Source: JAGVSR01 sp963825555 (lineage in GTDB: Bacteria; Pseudomonadota; Alphaproteobacteria; Rhizobiales; Hyphomicrobiaceae). Taken from it: DNA of 64,000 nucleotides. The first letter of the stretch is position 1. Each line of letters begins with the position of its first letter. Below, piece by piece: positions 32,965 to 40,629 of this stretch. The stretch covers positions 1 through 64,000 of the forward strand of contig CAWGTZ010000018.1 of NCBI GenBank assembly GCA_963825555.1. The letters run 5' to 3'. A program made the position numbers and the translations under genes. The notes under the pieces are model-generated. The model worked only from the letters and a program-made list of their open reading frames with translations, was not told the DNA's origin and did not search any database.

Positions 32965-33603
32965 TTACTCCTGTACGCCTGCCAGAGCCGGCGCGATGCC
33001 GGGGTCCTGCGGTGCCAGTGAGACCCAGACCTTGGGATCGAGGTAGGACTGGCGCATCACGAACTGGTAGGACGACCGTGTCCACAGACGAACGGCGTCG
33101 CTCTTGTTGTCGAGGATGAAGTCACCCTGGCTCGTCCGGGCGGTCAGCACGGCGTGGCCCTCGCCCTTCTCGTCGCGGACGACGGTCAGGAGCAGGGAAC
33201 TCGACGGCCAGCCGCGGCCGATCAGGATCTTCTGCTTCAGCAGCGCGTAGTCTTCGCAATCGCCTTTTTTATCGGGGAGCGTCCAGTACTCGCTGGTGCC
33301 GTAGATTTCCATGTCCGTTGCCGGCTCGATGGAGCGGTTGACGAGACGGTTGACCTCGTCGAGGTCACTCAGGCGCTCCGGCGTGGCCTCAAAGCGCGTA
33401 CCGGCTCCGCGCGACTGGCAATAGCTGGCGTTTTGTTCACAAAACCGAACAAAGCCGTATGGGGGCTGAGAGGAGCCGAAGACCCGCATATAGGGCGAGC
33501 GCTGTTCGAACGTATGTCGAACTGTGAGACTCTGCGCCATCGCCTGAGAGGCGAAGGTTGCGCCTAACGCGGCGCCAGCGACAATTACTGAAACGCACTT
33601 CAT
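32965..33603 (-). CDS. Transglutaminase-like cysteine peptidase (BTLCP), secreted
   Basis: A 212-residue protein with a signal peptide (MKCVSVIVAGAALGATFASQ, ending AMAQ). The bacterial transglutaminase-like cysteine proteinase triad is clear: Cys in KKGDCEDYALLKQ, His in GEGHAVLTART and Asp in ILDNKSDAV. An N-terminal part PPYGFVRFCEQNASYC has further family Cys. Relatives such as LapG cut outer-membrane adhesins under c-di-GMP control, but this small single-gene form has no known partner; no lapD-like gene is adjacent, though a tandem-PilZ protein follows upstream. ATG at 33603 is chosen by the signal peptide. Confidence 0.9.
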   Translation of the reverse strand: MKCVSVIVAGAALGATFASQAMAQSLTVRHTFEQRSPYMRVFGSSQPPYGFVRFCEQNASYCQSRGAGTRFEATPERLSDLDEVNRLVNRSIEPATDMEIYGTSEYWTLPDKKGDCEDYALLKQKILIGRGWPSSSLLLTVVRDEKGEGHAVLTARTSQGDFILDNKSDAVRLWTRSSYQFVMRQSYLDPKVWVSLAPQDPGIAPALAGVQE

Positions 33604-33735
33604 GACATAACCCCGTACTAATCGGTGTACTCTAGCGCAGAAAAATCGTTTTCCCCTGAACATGACGGACGGCATTTGATTCAAATTTTATGTATCTGCC
33701 GCACGCACGCCGTATTCCCTCGTTTTTCCCCGCCG

Positions 33736-34362
33736 CTACATAAAGTGCCGACGCAGAGCTTCAGGTTCCTGGATATCGATGAATTGCACGCCAATGCCGC
33801 GTTCGTGGTAGCGCATGACGCGGCATCGCAGCTTGCCAAGCGTCAGCTCCGAACCGATTGGAGGGCGCATGTCCATGCCCAGCGAGGCGCCGGAAATGGA
33901 CACGTCGATGAGCTTGCAGTCGACGGTTTCACCATCATCGAGCACAATGCGCGCGTGCTTCCCGGGGATCGGGATACGCGCATGCCTGCGCTGTTCGATG
34001 CCTGAGATGACATCCTTGTTGAGGAGCCATGTGAGCTGTGAAGCGAGCTTCTCACGCTTGTGGGCGGTTATCTTGAACTGGATTGCAAAGCCGCCTTCGA
34101 ACGTCCTGACGACGGTGCCTTCGATGCCGCCGATATGGTCGAAATAGGCCACGATCGGTTCGCCCTCGCTCACTGCGACGGGCGCCATTACGGCCGCGCC
34201 GCCAACCGAGATATCATTCAGCTTGCAGGGATATTCTTCGCGGTTTGCGCGCATGAAGCGGCCGAGCAGCGGAATGGACACGCGTCGGTGCTGGCGCTGG
34301 TCGGTAGAACGCTGGGAGCCGAGGACAGCATGCTGCCGTGCGACGGAAAGGGGGCTGCTCAT
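33736..34362 (-). CDS. Tandem PilZ-domain protein
   Basis: A 208-residue protein with two PilZ-type beta-barrels. The first has QRQHRRVSIPLLGRF then YPCKLNDISVGGAAV; the second has QRRHARIPIPGKHARI then DCKLIDVSISGASLGM. Both therefore show the R-x3-R plus D/N-x-S-x2-G halves that bind cyclic di-GMP. No catalytic or output domain is present, so it is probably an adaptor that changes another protein's activity on c-di-GMP binding (inference). No signal peptide. It is downstream of the PAS gene on the same strand. Confidence 0.9.
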   Translation of the reverse strand: MSSPLSVARQHAVLGSQRSTDQRQHRRVSIPLLGRFMRANREEYPCKLNDISVGGAAVMAPVAVSEGEPIVAYFDHIGGIEGTVVRTFEGGFAIQFKITAHKREKLASQLTWLLNKDVISGIEQRRHARIPIPGKHARIVLDDGETVDCKLIDVSISGASLGMDMRPPIGSELTLGKLRCRVMRYHERGIGVQFIDIQEPEALRRHFM

Positions 34363-34557
34363 ACTCGTGACCCGGAACGATTTGCTTGCGATGGCTGAGC
34401 CGACCGGGAGTTCGCGACGTGGAGGCGTCGCTATCTCCCAGGCTACGTTCCGTTCAGTATGGGGCGGACCTTCTTAATGAAGGGCTAACCGGCCGGTCTA
34501 AAGTGAGACAGCTTCCTAATATCGGGCACGCCGGTCGGAATTGGGCTCAGGAAGAGA

Positions 34558-35214
34558 TCATTGGTGGCCGGTTTCCGGCCCCTGACCGGGGCGGGTGTCA
34601 GCCAGGCCCCCGTCAAAAACGCGAAACTGGCGGCGCTCCGAGCGGACGATGCGGGCAGTGCGTACGTGGGGCAGGAAGGGGGCCTGGTGCCCGGCGTTTG
34701 CCACCGCTGCGTGGGGGCGGCCGTCGGGCCAGATGATCTCGTCCCGCAGCAGACGCAAGACGGAGATCGGCTCGAAGCCAAGCCAGTCGGGTGTATCAAG
34801 CGTGCTGACCGTCCCCAAATAGCGATCTGCGACCGGATGCATGTGAACAAGGGGGAGGACGATTGTCTCCATGAGAACCGTCTTGCCGGCCGTGTTTTCC
34901 GCCTCGATGAGAAACAGTGCTGCCCCGCCCTGTACAGATATGGAGTTAAGGCGCTCCCGGATGATTGCGGCCTCGGGTGGGCTCCAGCTGTTGAGGAAAT
35001 TCTGGCCCCTGAACTCTCTCTTGAACCGCTCGCACAACCGGGTTCCCGCCAACCGGTAGGGAAATGTTTCGGTGTCCTGCCGTTCCAGAATGAATGTATC
35101 AGGCAGAAGCTCGCCAATACTGCCCGGCTCGATCTCGAAGCGCCGCGGGGCAAGACGCTGGCCTCTGAGATCGTTCCAATAAGAATAGAGCGCCTGGGTC
35201 GTTTTGTGTCTCAT
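34558..35214 (-). CDS. PAS domain-containing protein (PF07310 type)
   Basis: A 218-residue cytosolic protein of the alphaproteobacterial PAS_5 family. It begins QALYSYWNDLRGQRLAPRR, followed by PGSIGELLPDTFILERQD and TFPYRLAGTRLCERFKREF, the family core. There is no kinase or DNA-binding output domain, so it likely acts as a protein-interaction sensor. It lies upstream of the tandem-PilZ gene on the same strand (195 bases apart), the typical neighbourhood for this family in Hyphomicrobiales, suggesting a c-di-GMP linked role (inference). Confidence 0.88.
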   Translation of the reverse strand: MRHKTTQALYSYWNDLRGQRLAPRRFEIEPGSIGELLPDTFILERQDTETFPYRLAGTRLCERFKREFRGQNFLNSWSPPEAAIIRERLNSISVQGGAALFLIEAENTAGKTVLMETIVLPLVHMHPVADRYLGTVSTLDTPDWLGFEPISVLRLLRDEIIWPDGRPHAAVANAGHQAPFLPHVRTARIVRSERRQFRVFDGGLADTRPGQGPETGHQ

Positions 35215-35442
35215 GCCTGTGTCAGTCGGATCCGGGCCGGCCGGAGCCGGGAAGGGGCTTCAGCCACTGTTGTGGTTTGTCACGCTATTGCTCCCGCGCT
35301 GGAAGCGACGTGCGTGACTGAACGCAGTTTCTGTGCCAGGGCCCGCCGGGGCGTGTCGTCACTCGCGTTAATGGTTGCCGAACGGGGCAGGGGCGGGCCA
35401 TCGTGGCGTTCAGCAGACGAAATTTCGGGGGAGGGCATCAGA

Positions 35443-36195
35443 TTGAGCATGGGTGACGAGGCGGACGACCCGGCGGGCGAACCGATGTTCAATGTGCCGC
35501 CGATGGTGCTGGCTCTTCTGGCGCTGATGATAGCGGTGATGGGTCTGCGTTGGGCGCTCGACCCAGATCAGGACACGATCTTGGTCCTGACCCTGGCGTT
35601 GATCCCCGCGCGGCTGGCGGGACTTGCCAGCCAGCTCCCGGGTGGCGAGCCGGCCATCGTGAGTCAGTTTCTCACACATATGTTCGTCCACGCCGATACC
35701 GCACATCTGATGTTCAATGGCGCCTCGCTGCTCGCCTTTGCCGGAGCGATCGAGAAGCGGATCGGGAGCATGCGCACGCTCTTGTATTTCGTGACCTGTG
35801 GTCTGGCTGGCGCATTTACCTTCCTTATTATCAATCCTGGTCTTTTGGCCCCGATGATCGGGGCGTCCGGTGCTATTGCCGGCATGATGGGTGGCGTGAT
35901 GCGCTTCTTTTTCAGTGCGCTCGATCACGGTGGATTACGTCAATTGAACGAGGCACCGCAAAGCGTGCCGCTGGCGCCGCTCGTTGCTGCATTGCGAGAT
36001 CAGCGTTTGCTGGTCGTGACGGCGGCCTTCATACTCATGAATATTGCCGCAATGATTGGACTTGGCGATCTAAATGCCGATGGCGCGATTGCGTGGGAAG
36101 CTCATATCGGCGGATATCTCGCCGGTCTTTTCTTATTCGGCCTTTTTGATGTTGCGCCGCGTCATGAAAATTCCCGACAACCATTGTCCGATTGA
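35443..36195 (+). CDS. Rhomboid family intramembrane serine protease
   Basis: A 250-residue polytopic membrane protein. The rhomboid features are the HMFVHADTAHLMFN loop/helix 2 (His-x2-x-N), the catalytic serine in GASGAIAGMMG (helix 4), and the catalytic His in WEAHIGGYLAGLFLFG (helix 6). About six membrane helices are predicted, N-terminus short and acidic. It cleaves substrates within the membrane; substrate unknown. TTG at 35443 has GGAGGG seven bases upstream; the ATG at 35449 is the alternative and lies thirteen bases from the same site. Confidence 0.9.
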   Translation: MSMGDEADDPAGEPMFNVPPMVLALLALMIAVMGLRWALDPDQDTILVLTLALIPARLAGLASQLPGGEPAIVSQFLTHMFVHADTAHLMFNGASLLAFAGAIEKRIGSMRTLLYFVTCGLAGAFTFLIINPGLLAPMIGASGAIAGMMGGVMRFFFSALDHGGLRQLNEAPQSVPLAPLVAALRDQRLLVVTAAFILMNIAAMIGLGDLNADGAIAWEAHIGGYLAGLFLFGLFDVAPRHENSRQPLSD

Positions 36196-36390
36196 GGTCT
36201 TGCAAGCCGCGAAAAGTTAGATCACCATTCTGACTGTCAAGAAGAAGCGTCGCGTTGTTCGAGATCCTCACGAACGGCGCGGCAGCGCTCTTTTCCCGGT
36301 AACGGGCCTTGAAAGGAAGAGACGTTGGCCGCGTCGGTCTTAGGACCACTCTTCGTCAACGAACGGCACTCAGACGGGAGAACGCAACCG

Positions 36391-36822
36391 ATGAACGTCG
36401 CAACTATTCTTAAGGCCAAGGGACGCTCGGTCACGACGGCCCGGCCCGATCAGTCTTTGAGTGAAGTGGCGAGCAAGCTCTCATCCAGAAAGATCGGCGC
36501 TGTTGTGGTTGTGGGTGAAAGCGGTGCGGTGGCCGGCATTATTTCCGAGCGCGATGTGATCCGTGCGATCGCCGAGCGCGGGGCGGCAGCCCTGGATATG
36601 CAGGTTTCGCGGTTCATGACGCGGGATGTCGTCACCTGCAGTGAGACCAGCCTCGTCGATGAGATGATGGAGATGATGACGTCGGGCCGATTCCGCCACC
36701 TGCCAGTGGTCGAGGACGGGGCCCTCGTGGGCATCGTATCGATCGGCGACGTGGTCAAGAACCACGTGGCAACGGTGGAAATGGAAGTCTCCGCCATGCG
36801 CAGCTATCTGGCGACGGGCTGA
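36391..36822 (+). CDS. CBS-domain pair protein
   Basis: A 143-residue protein that consists of two CBS motifs (one Bateman module). The first spans about residues 8-60 (VVVVGESGAVAGIISERDVI), the second about 75-130 (HLPVVEDGALVGIVSIGDVV). Bateman modules bind adenine nucleotides and sense energy state; with no attached enzyme this is probably a free regulator. ATG 36391 is preceded by GGGAG. It is convergent with the patatin gene, an order common in Hyphomicrobiales. Confidence 0.9.
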   Translation: MNVATILKAKGRSVTTARPDQSLSEVASKLSSRKIGAVVVVGESGAVAGIISERDVIRAIAERGAAALDMQVSRFMTRDVVTCSETSLVDEMMEMMTSGRFRHLPVVEDGALVGIVSIGDVVKNHVATVEMEVSAMRSYLATG

Positions 36823-36886
36823 AATGCAAAGAGGGCGGCGCCGCGCGCCGCCTCACCTGAAGACCTTTTCCACCAATCGGTTCCGG

Positions 36887-37855
36887 TCAGGGGTGCGCGC
36901 CGAGGCGCGTGTCCACGTTGCGGCGTAGCCGCAGTTCGCGTGCGATCTCTTCCGCATCGCGGCGCGTCGCGGCTTCACCCCGGCGGATGAGTTCCTCGGC
37001 GCAGTGGAAATCGAACAAACCGATTCCATGCAGGCGCGGGCTGATGAGGGCATCGGGCGGATCGCCGGCAAGACGCGAGCGCGCAATGCGATCCTGCACG
37101 ATGTTGAAGGCATCGACCATCACCGTCGAGATGCCCGGCACGTCGTCGCTCTTTCCGAACAGCTGACGCGTCAGCAGCCATCGCGCGCCCTTGCCTTCTT
37201 TTTCAGGAGCCGGTTGCACCTCGGGTGTCGTCGCTTCCGCTGAGACGACTTCGTCCATGGCGGCCGTTGCGAACGCAGACCGACTGGAAATGTCATAATT
37301 GAGATTGACCGCGATCACGTACCGCGCGCCCAGAGCCCGGCAGACTGATACGGGGATCGGATTGACCAGCGCGCCGTCGAAGAGCCAACGGCCGTCGATC
37401 TTCACAGGCCGGAAGATACCCGGCAGCGCGTAGGACGCGCGGATCGCGTCGACAAGACGACCGCGCGACAGCCATACCTCGTGACCCGATCCGATCTCAG
37501 TGGCCACGGCCGTGAAGCGTCGGTCGAGAGTTTCGATGCGCTGGTCGGCGAGGTGATGTTCCAAGCGCTCACAAAGCTTCTGCCCCGAGATGAGCCCCGT
37601 GCCGGCGAGGTTGAAATCGAGATAACCGAACACGCGCCGTTTTGTCAGACTGCGCGCGAAATCCTCCAGAGCGTCGAGGCGTCCCGCCACGTGGCATCCG
37701 CCCACAACGGCACCGATGGAGGTTCCTGCGATGATGTCGGGTTTGATGCCGGCAGCCATGAGGGCGCGAATAACGCCGATGTGCGCCCAGCCTCGCGCTG
37801 CACCGCCGCCCAGGGCCAGTCCGATCTTGCCGCCTGCCGTCTTGCCGTCTGCCAT
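36887..37855 (-). CDS. Patatin-like phospholipase (RssA-type)
   Basis: A 322-residue cytosolic patatin/NTE-family esterase. The oxyanion loop GGGAARGWAHIG is near residue 15, the nucleophile elbow GTSIGA about residue 48, and the Asp of the Ser-Asp dyad in FDGALVNPIP near 180. Members hydrolyse acyl esters of phospholipids. The C-terminal region after DEVVSAEATTPEVQ is family-typical but poorly conserved. ATG 37855 has AGGA nine bases upstream; ATG 37864 is an alternative adding three residues. It lies between hisI and the CBS gene, a conserved order. Confidence 0.9.
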   Translation of the reverse strand: MADGKTAGGKIGLALGGGAARGWAHIGVIRALMAAGIKPDIIAGTSIGAVVGGCHVAGRLDALEDFARSLTKRRVFGYLDFNLAGTGLISGQKLCERLEHHLADQRIETLDRRFTAVATEIGSGHEVWLSRGRLVDAIRASYALPGIFRPVKIDGRWLFDGALVNPIPVSVCRALGARYVIAVNLNYDISSRSAFATAAMDEVVSAEATTPEVQPAPEKEGKGARWLLTRQLFGKSDDVPGISTVMVDAFNIVQDRIARSRLAGDPPDALISPRLHGIGLFDFHCAEELIRRGEAATRRDAEEIARELRLRRNVDTRLGAHP

Positions 37856-38137
37856 CTCGCCCATTCCTGACCCTGCTCTCGCAGTCGGGTCCCAGGTCGC
37901 GAGCAACGTCTCTTTGTGCAGAGCCGCCTCGTGCCTCGCTTCGGATAAGCAACCGTCATGCCGGTTGCGATCCACACTGTTGCACTCAGACTGACAGGTG
38001 GGAATTAATGGCTGCCTATATGGTTGGTAACCAGAGTCCCACTCGGCGTTTCAGTTTGGCGCGAAACAGGGGGTTGAGGCCCATTGCTGCGCTGCACGTA
38101 TTCCGCCGCACCGCAACCAATCAAAAATGGGAGCACA

Positions 38138-38557
38138 TCAAGCGGTGCGTAGACGAGGCTGTCCTGATTCTTCAATTGGCACCACACGGTAGAAGCACGA
38201 GCGTGCGCCCGTGTGGCAGGCGACGCCGGCGCCTTCGACGCGCACCTTCATCCAGATTGCATCCTGATCGCAGTCGATGCGCATCTCTTGAATGGTAAGC
38301 AGGTTGCCGCTCTCCTCACCCTTTTTCCAGATACGCTGGCGCGATCGGCTGAAGAAGTGGGCGATCCCGGTGGTGATCGACAGATGCAGGGCCTCAGGGT
38401 TCATCCAGGCGAGCATGAGCACGTCGCCCGTCGCCACATCGGTCGCGACAGCCGCGACGAGCCCGTCCTTATCGAAGCGGGGTGAGAGAACGGTCCCCTG
38501 CTCAACGTCCGCAGTGGACCCCGGCGAGGGAAAGGGCGTGTCATTCGATGTCGTCAT
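38138..38557 (-). CDS. hisI: Phosphoribosyl-AMP cyclohydrolase
   Basis: A 139-residue single-domain HisI, which opens the purine ring of phosphoribosyl-AMP in step three of histidine synthesis. Motifs: DVLMLAWMNPEALHLSI, SRSRQRIWKKGEESGN, the Mg/Zn-binding EMRIDCDQDA and zinc Cys in VACHTGARSCFYR. No HisE domain is fused, so hisE is elsewhere. Divergent from the Fe-S scaffold gene. Confidence 0.96.
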   Translation of the reverse strand: MTTSNDTPFPSPGSTADVEQGTVLSPRFDKDGLVAAVATDVATGDVLMLAWMNPEALHLSITTGIAHFFSRSRQRIWKKGEESGNLLTIQEMRIDCDQDAIWMKVRVEGAGVACHTGARSCFYRVVPIEESGQPRLRTA

Positions 38558-38698
38558 GGGATTCCTTTGAGGTCCGGGCCGTCCCTCCTGTGGCGAGGGG
38601 GGGCGGAGACCTATATATACCTCGGGTTCGCCATTCTGTGGGGTTCGGCCGGCGGGTCGGTCCCAAACCAGTCCGGCGATCGCCGATGCGGAGCTTCC

Positions 38699-39166
38699 AT
38701 GGCCGAATTAGACGATATCTACAACACGAGAATCCTGGAGCTCTCGGCCGCCATTCCGCGGACGGGCCATTTGGAGCAGCCCCAGGCGCGTGGCGAGGCC
38801 CATTCCAAGCTCTGCGGCTCGACCATCGGCGTGGAACTCGATCTTGCGGACGGGCGGATTGCGGATTTCGCCCAGAACGTGAAGGCCTGCCTGCTTGGTC
38901 AGGCGGCCGCTTCGATCGTCGGTCGCGAAATCGTCGGCACGCCCATCGCGGAGTTTCGCGAGGTCGCGGAGACGATGCGGCGCATGCTGAAGGAGAACGG
39001 TCCGGCGCCCACGGGGCGCTGGGCGGATCTCGCCCTCCTGGAGCCGGTGCGCGATTACCGCCACCGTCATGCCTCCACGCTCCTTGTTTTCGAAGCCATC
39101 GAGCGCGCGCTGCAGTCGCTGGAAGCGGGTCACGATGCGGCAGCTCCAGCCCGCAACGCAAGCTGA
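38699..39166 (+). CDS. IscU/NifU-like iron-sulfur cluster scaffold protein
   Basis: A 155-residue protein of the IscU-like fold: YNTRILELSAAIPRTGHLEQ start, SKLCGSTIGVELDLADGRI with the first Cys (residue 39), and FAQNVKACLLGQAAASIVG with the second (about residue 64). The third conserved Cys of true IscU is not evident, as in the related alphaproteobacterial scaffold-like group, so cluster assembly by itself is uncertain. Twenty-one bases upstream of the cupin gene; together with yidD they form a three-gene unit leading towards thrS. Confidence 0.85.
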   Translation: MAELDDIYNTRILELSAAIPRTGHLEQPQARGEAHSKLCGSTIGVELDLADGRIADFAQNVKACLLGQAAASIVGREIVGTPIAEFREVAETMRRMLKENGPAPTGRWADLALLEPVRDYRHRHASTLLVFEAIERALQSLEAGHDAAAPARNAS

Positions 39167-39187
39167 GCTTGTGCGAGAGGATCCCCC

Positions 39188-39652
39188 ATGCCTGTGATTT
39201 CCGATCCGATCGCGCTGCCAGGGCGGCGAACCACGAGCTATCCGGCGCCGCTGAACGAAGGCTTCGAGGGGCGCTTCAAGCGGGCTCTCACCGAACGTCT
39301 CGGACTGACGCAGTTCGGCGTCAACGTGACGACGCTCGAGCCTGGAGCCAAGTCCTCGCACCGTCACTGGCATGTCAAGGAGGACGAGTTTATCTTCATT
39401 CTCGATGGCGAACTGGTCTTAGTTACCAACGAGGGAGAGCAGACGCTCAGGTCCGGAATGGCTGCCGGGTTCCCCGCTGGCGAAGAGAACGCTCATCATC
39501 TGATCAACCGGGGCGGTGCACCTGCGACCTATCTGGAGATCGGGACCCGTTCACAGGACGACCGAGCCGCGTATCCCGACGTCGATCTCAAGGCAGAGAA
39601 GATCGGCGGGCAGTTTCGCTTCTTTCACAAGAACGGCGAGCCTTACGAATGA
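39188..39652 (+). CDS. Cupin domain-containing protein
   Basis: A 154-residue single-domain cupin. Motif 1 is SSHRHWHVKEDEFIFILDGE, with the metal-binding H-x-H-x4-E; motif 2 is GFPAGEENAHHLIN with the third His. It likely binds a divalent metal; the enzyme activity or sensor role is unknown. The stop codon overlaps the yidD start (ATGA). Confidence 0.88.
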   Translation: MPVISDPIALPGRRTTSYPAPLNEGFEGRFKRALTERLGLTQFGVNVTTLEPGAKSSHRHWHVKEDEFIFILDGELVLVTNEGEQTLRSGMAAGFPAGEENAHHLINRGGAPATYLEIGTRSQDDRAAYPDVDLKAEKIGGQFRFFHKNGEPYE

Positions 39653-39951
39653 GTCTTGCGCAAACGCTGCTGAAGGCCCCGGTCCATCTCTACCGGCACA
39701 CGCTGAAGCCCTGGATGGGCATGGAGTGCCGGCACCTGCCGACCTGCTCGGAGTATGCGCTGGAAGCGATCGACAAGAACGGCGCCTGGAAGGGCTTTTG
39801 GCTGATGGTTTCGCGCATAGCGCGCTGCCACCCGTGGGGCACTGACGGCTACGACCCTGTCCCGGACCTAAGCGGCGTTCGCCACCCCTTCGCTCCCTGG
39901 CGCTATGGCCGCTGGCGCCGTGGCGGCGGCAGCCTCGGCGACCTCGGCTAG
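39649..39951 (+). CDS. yidD: Membrane protein insertion efficiency factor YidD
   Basis: A 100-residue YidD, a small membrane-associated factor that helps the YidC insertase. It has YRHTLKPWMGMECRHLPTCS with the conserved Cys pair, SEYALEAIDKNGAWKGFW and RIARCHPWGTDGYDPVP, diagnostic for the family. It overlaps the cupin stop codon. The 3' end runs 84 bases into the convergent gene at 39868, an unusually long convergent overlap. Confidence 0.93.
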   Translation: MSLAQTLLKAPVHLYRHTLKPWMGMECRHLPTCSEYALEAIDKNGAWKGFWLMVSRIARCHPWGTDGYDPVPDLSGVRHPFAPWRYGRWRRGGGSLGDLG

Positions 39952-40368
39952 GCGCTTGGCCTCGGGGGTGATGTAGATCATTTCACGGCCGAGTTCGGCG
40001 ACGGTGGCGAGCACATCGACGAGTGCCTCGAAGCCGCGTTGGGCGATGTATTCGAAGGCTTTCATCTCCCAGACGTTCTGAGCCTGGTAGAGCTGGCCGG
40101 CGAGGATCGTCCGGACGGTGATTTCGGGGCAGGCGTCACTTTTGATGAAGTTATTCAGGTGTGGCGCAAGCGAGGGTGTCGGCGTTGGAACACCGGCGGG
40201 AAAGCCCGTTGCATACGACGAGCGCTTGAACAGGTTCTCGTTCATGAAATGCTCTTCGAGCAGGGCCTTCAAGGTTGGATCGATGATGGCGAGGACCTGG
40301 ATGCAGGGCCGGTTGCGGCCCTGGATCAGAACCATACCCTTGCGGATGAGAAGCTTCGGCGCATCCAT
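39868..40368 (-). CDS. Uncharacterised soluble protein
   Basis: A 166-residue protein without a signal peptide. It starts MDAPKLLIRKGMVLIQ and has NRPCIQVLAIIDPTLKALL, PGVTPEIT-like linker segments and a helical stretch EMKAFEYIAQRGFEALVDVL, then an Ala-rich C-terminal tail (AEAAAATAPAAIAPGS). No known domain was recognised. Its last 28 codons overlap the end of yidD on the opposite strand; the Ala/Pro-rich tail may simply reflect that overlap. ATG 40368 has GGGAGGG about 12 bases upstream. Confidence 0.6.
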   Translation of the reverse strand: MDAPKLLIRKGMVLIQGRNRPCIQVLAIIDPTLKALLEEHFMNENLFKRSSYATGFPAGVPTPTPSLAPHLNNFIKSDACPEITVRTILAGQLYQAQNVWEMKAFEYIAQRGFEALVDVLATVAELGREMIYITPEAKRLAEVAEAAAATAPAAIAPGSEGVANAA

Positions 40369-40629
40369 GAGACTTGAAAATCCCTCCCGGACGTGAGGCC
40401 AATCCCTGCCGCCCGGACCAACCGTGACCCTAGGCAAGAAGGGTGAATAAAGAGGACGCGAACTCGATAAAATTTGAGCCATGGGGCAGGTGTCGAGCCG
40501 ATGGGCGCCCCCTTTCCCGGGAAGCCAGGCCCGCGCGGCTTGACAGTCCGTATCCCCCCGCTGCATTACACCGCCGAAATATGTCTTACGCCGCACCCGT
40601 GGGCGGCGAGTGAGCAACAGGAGAGAGAG

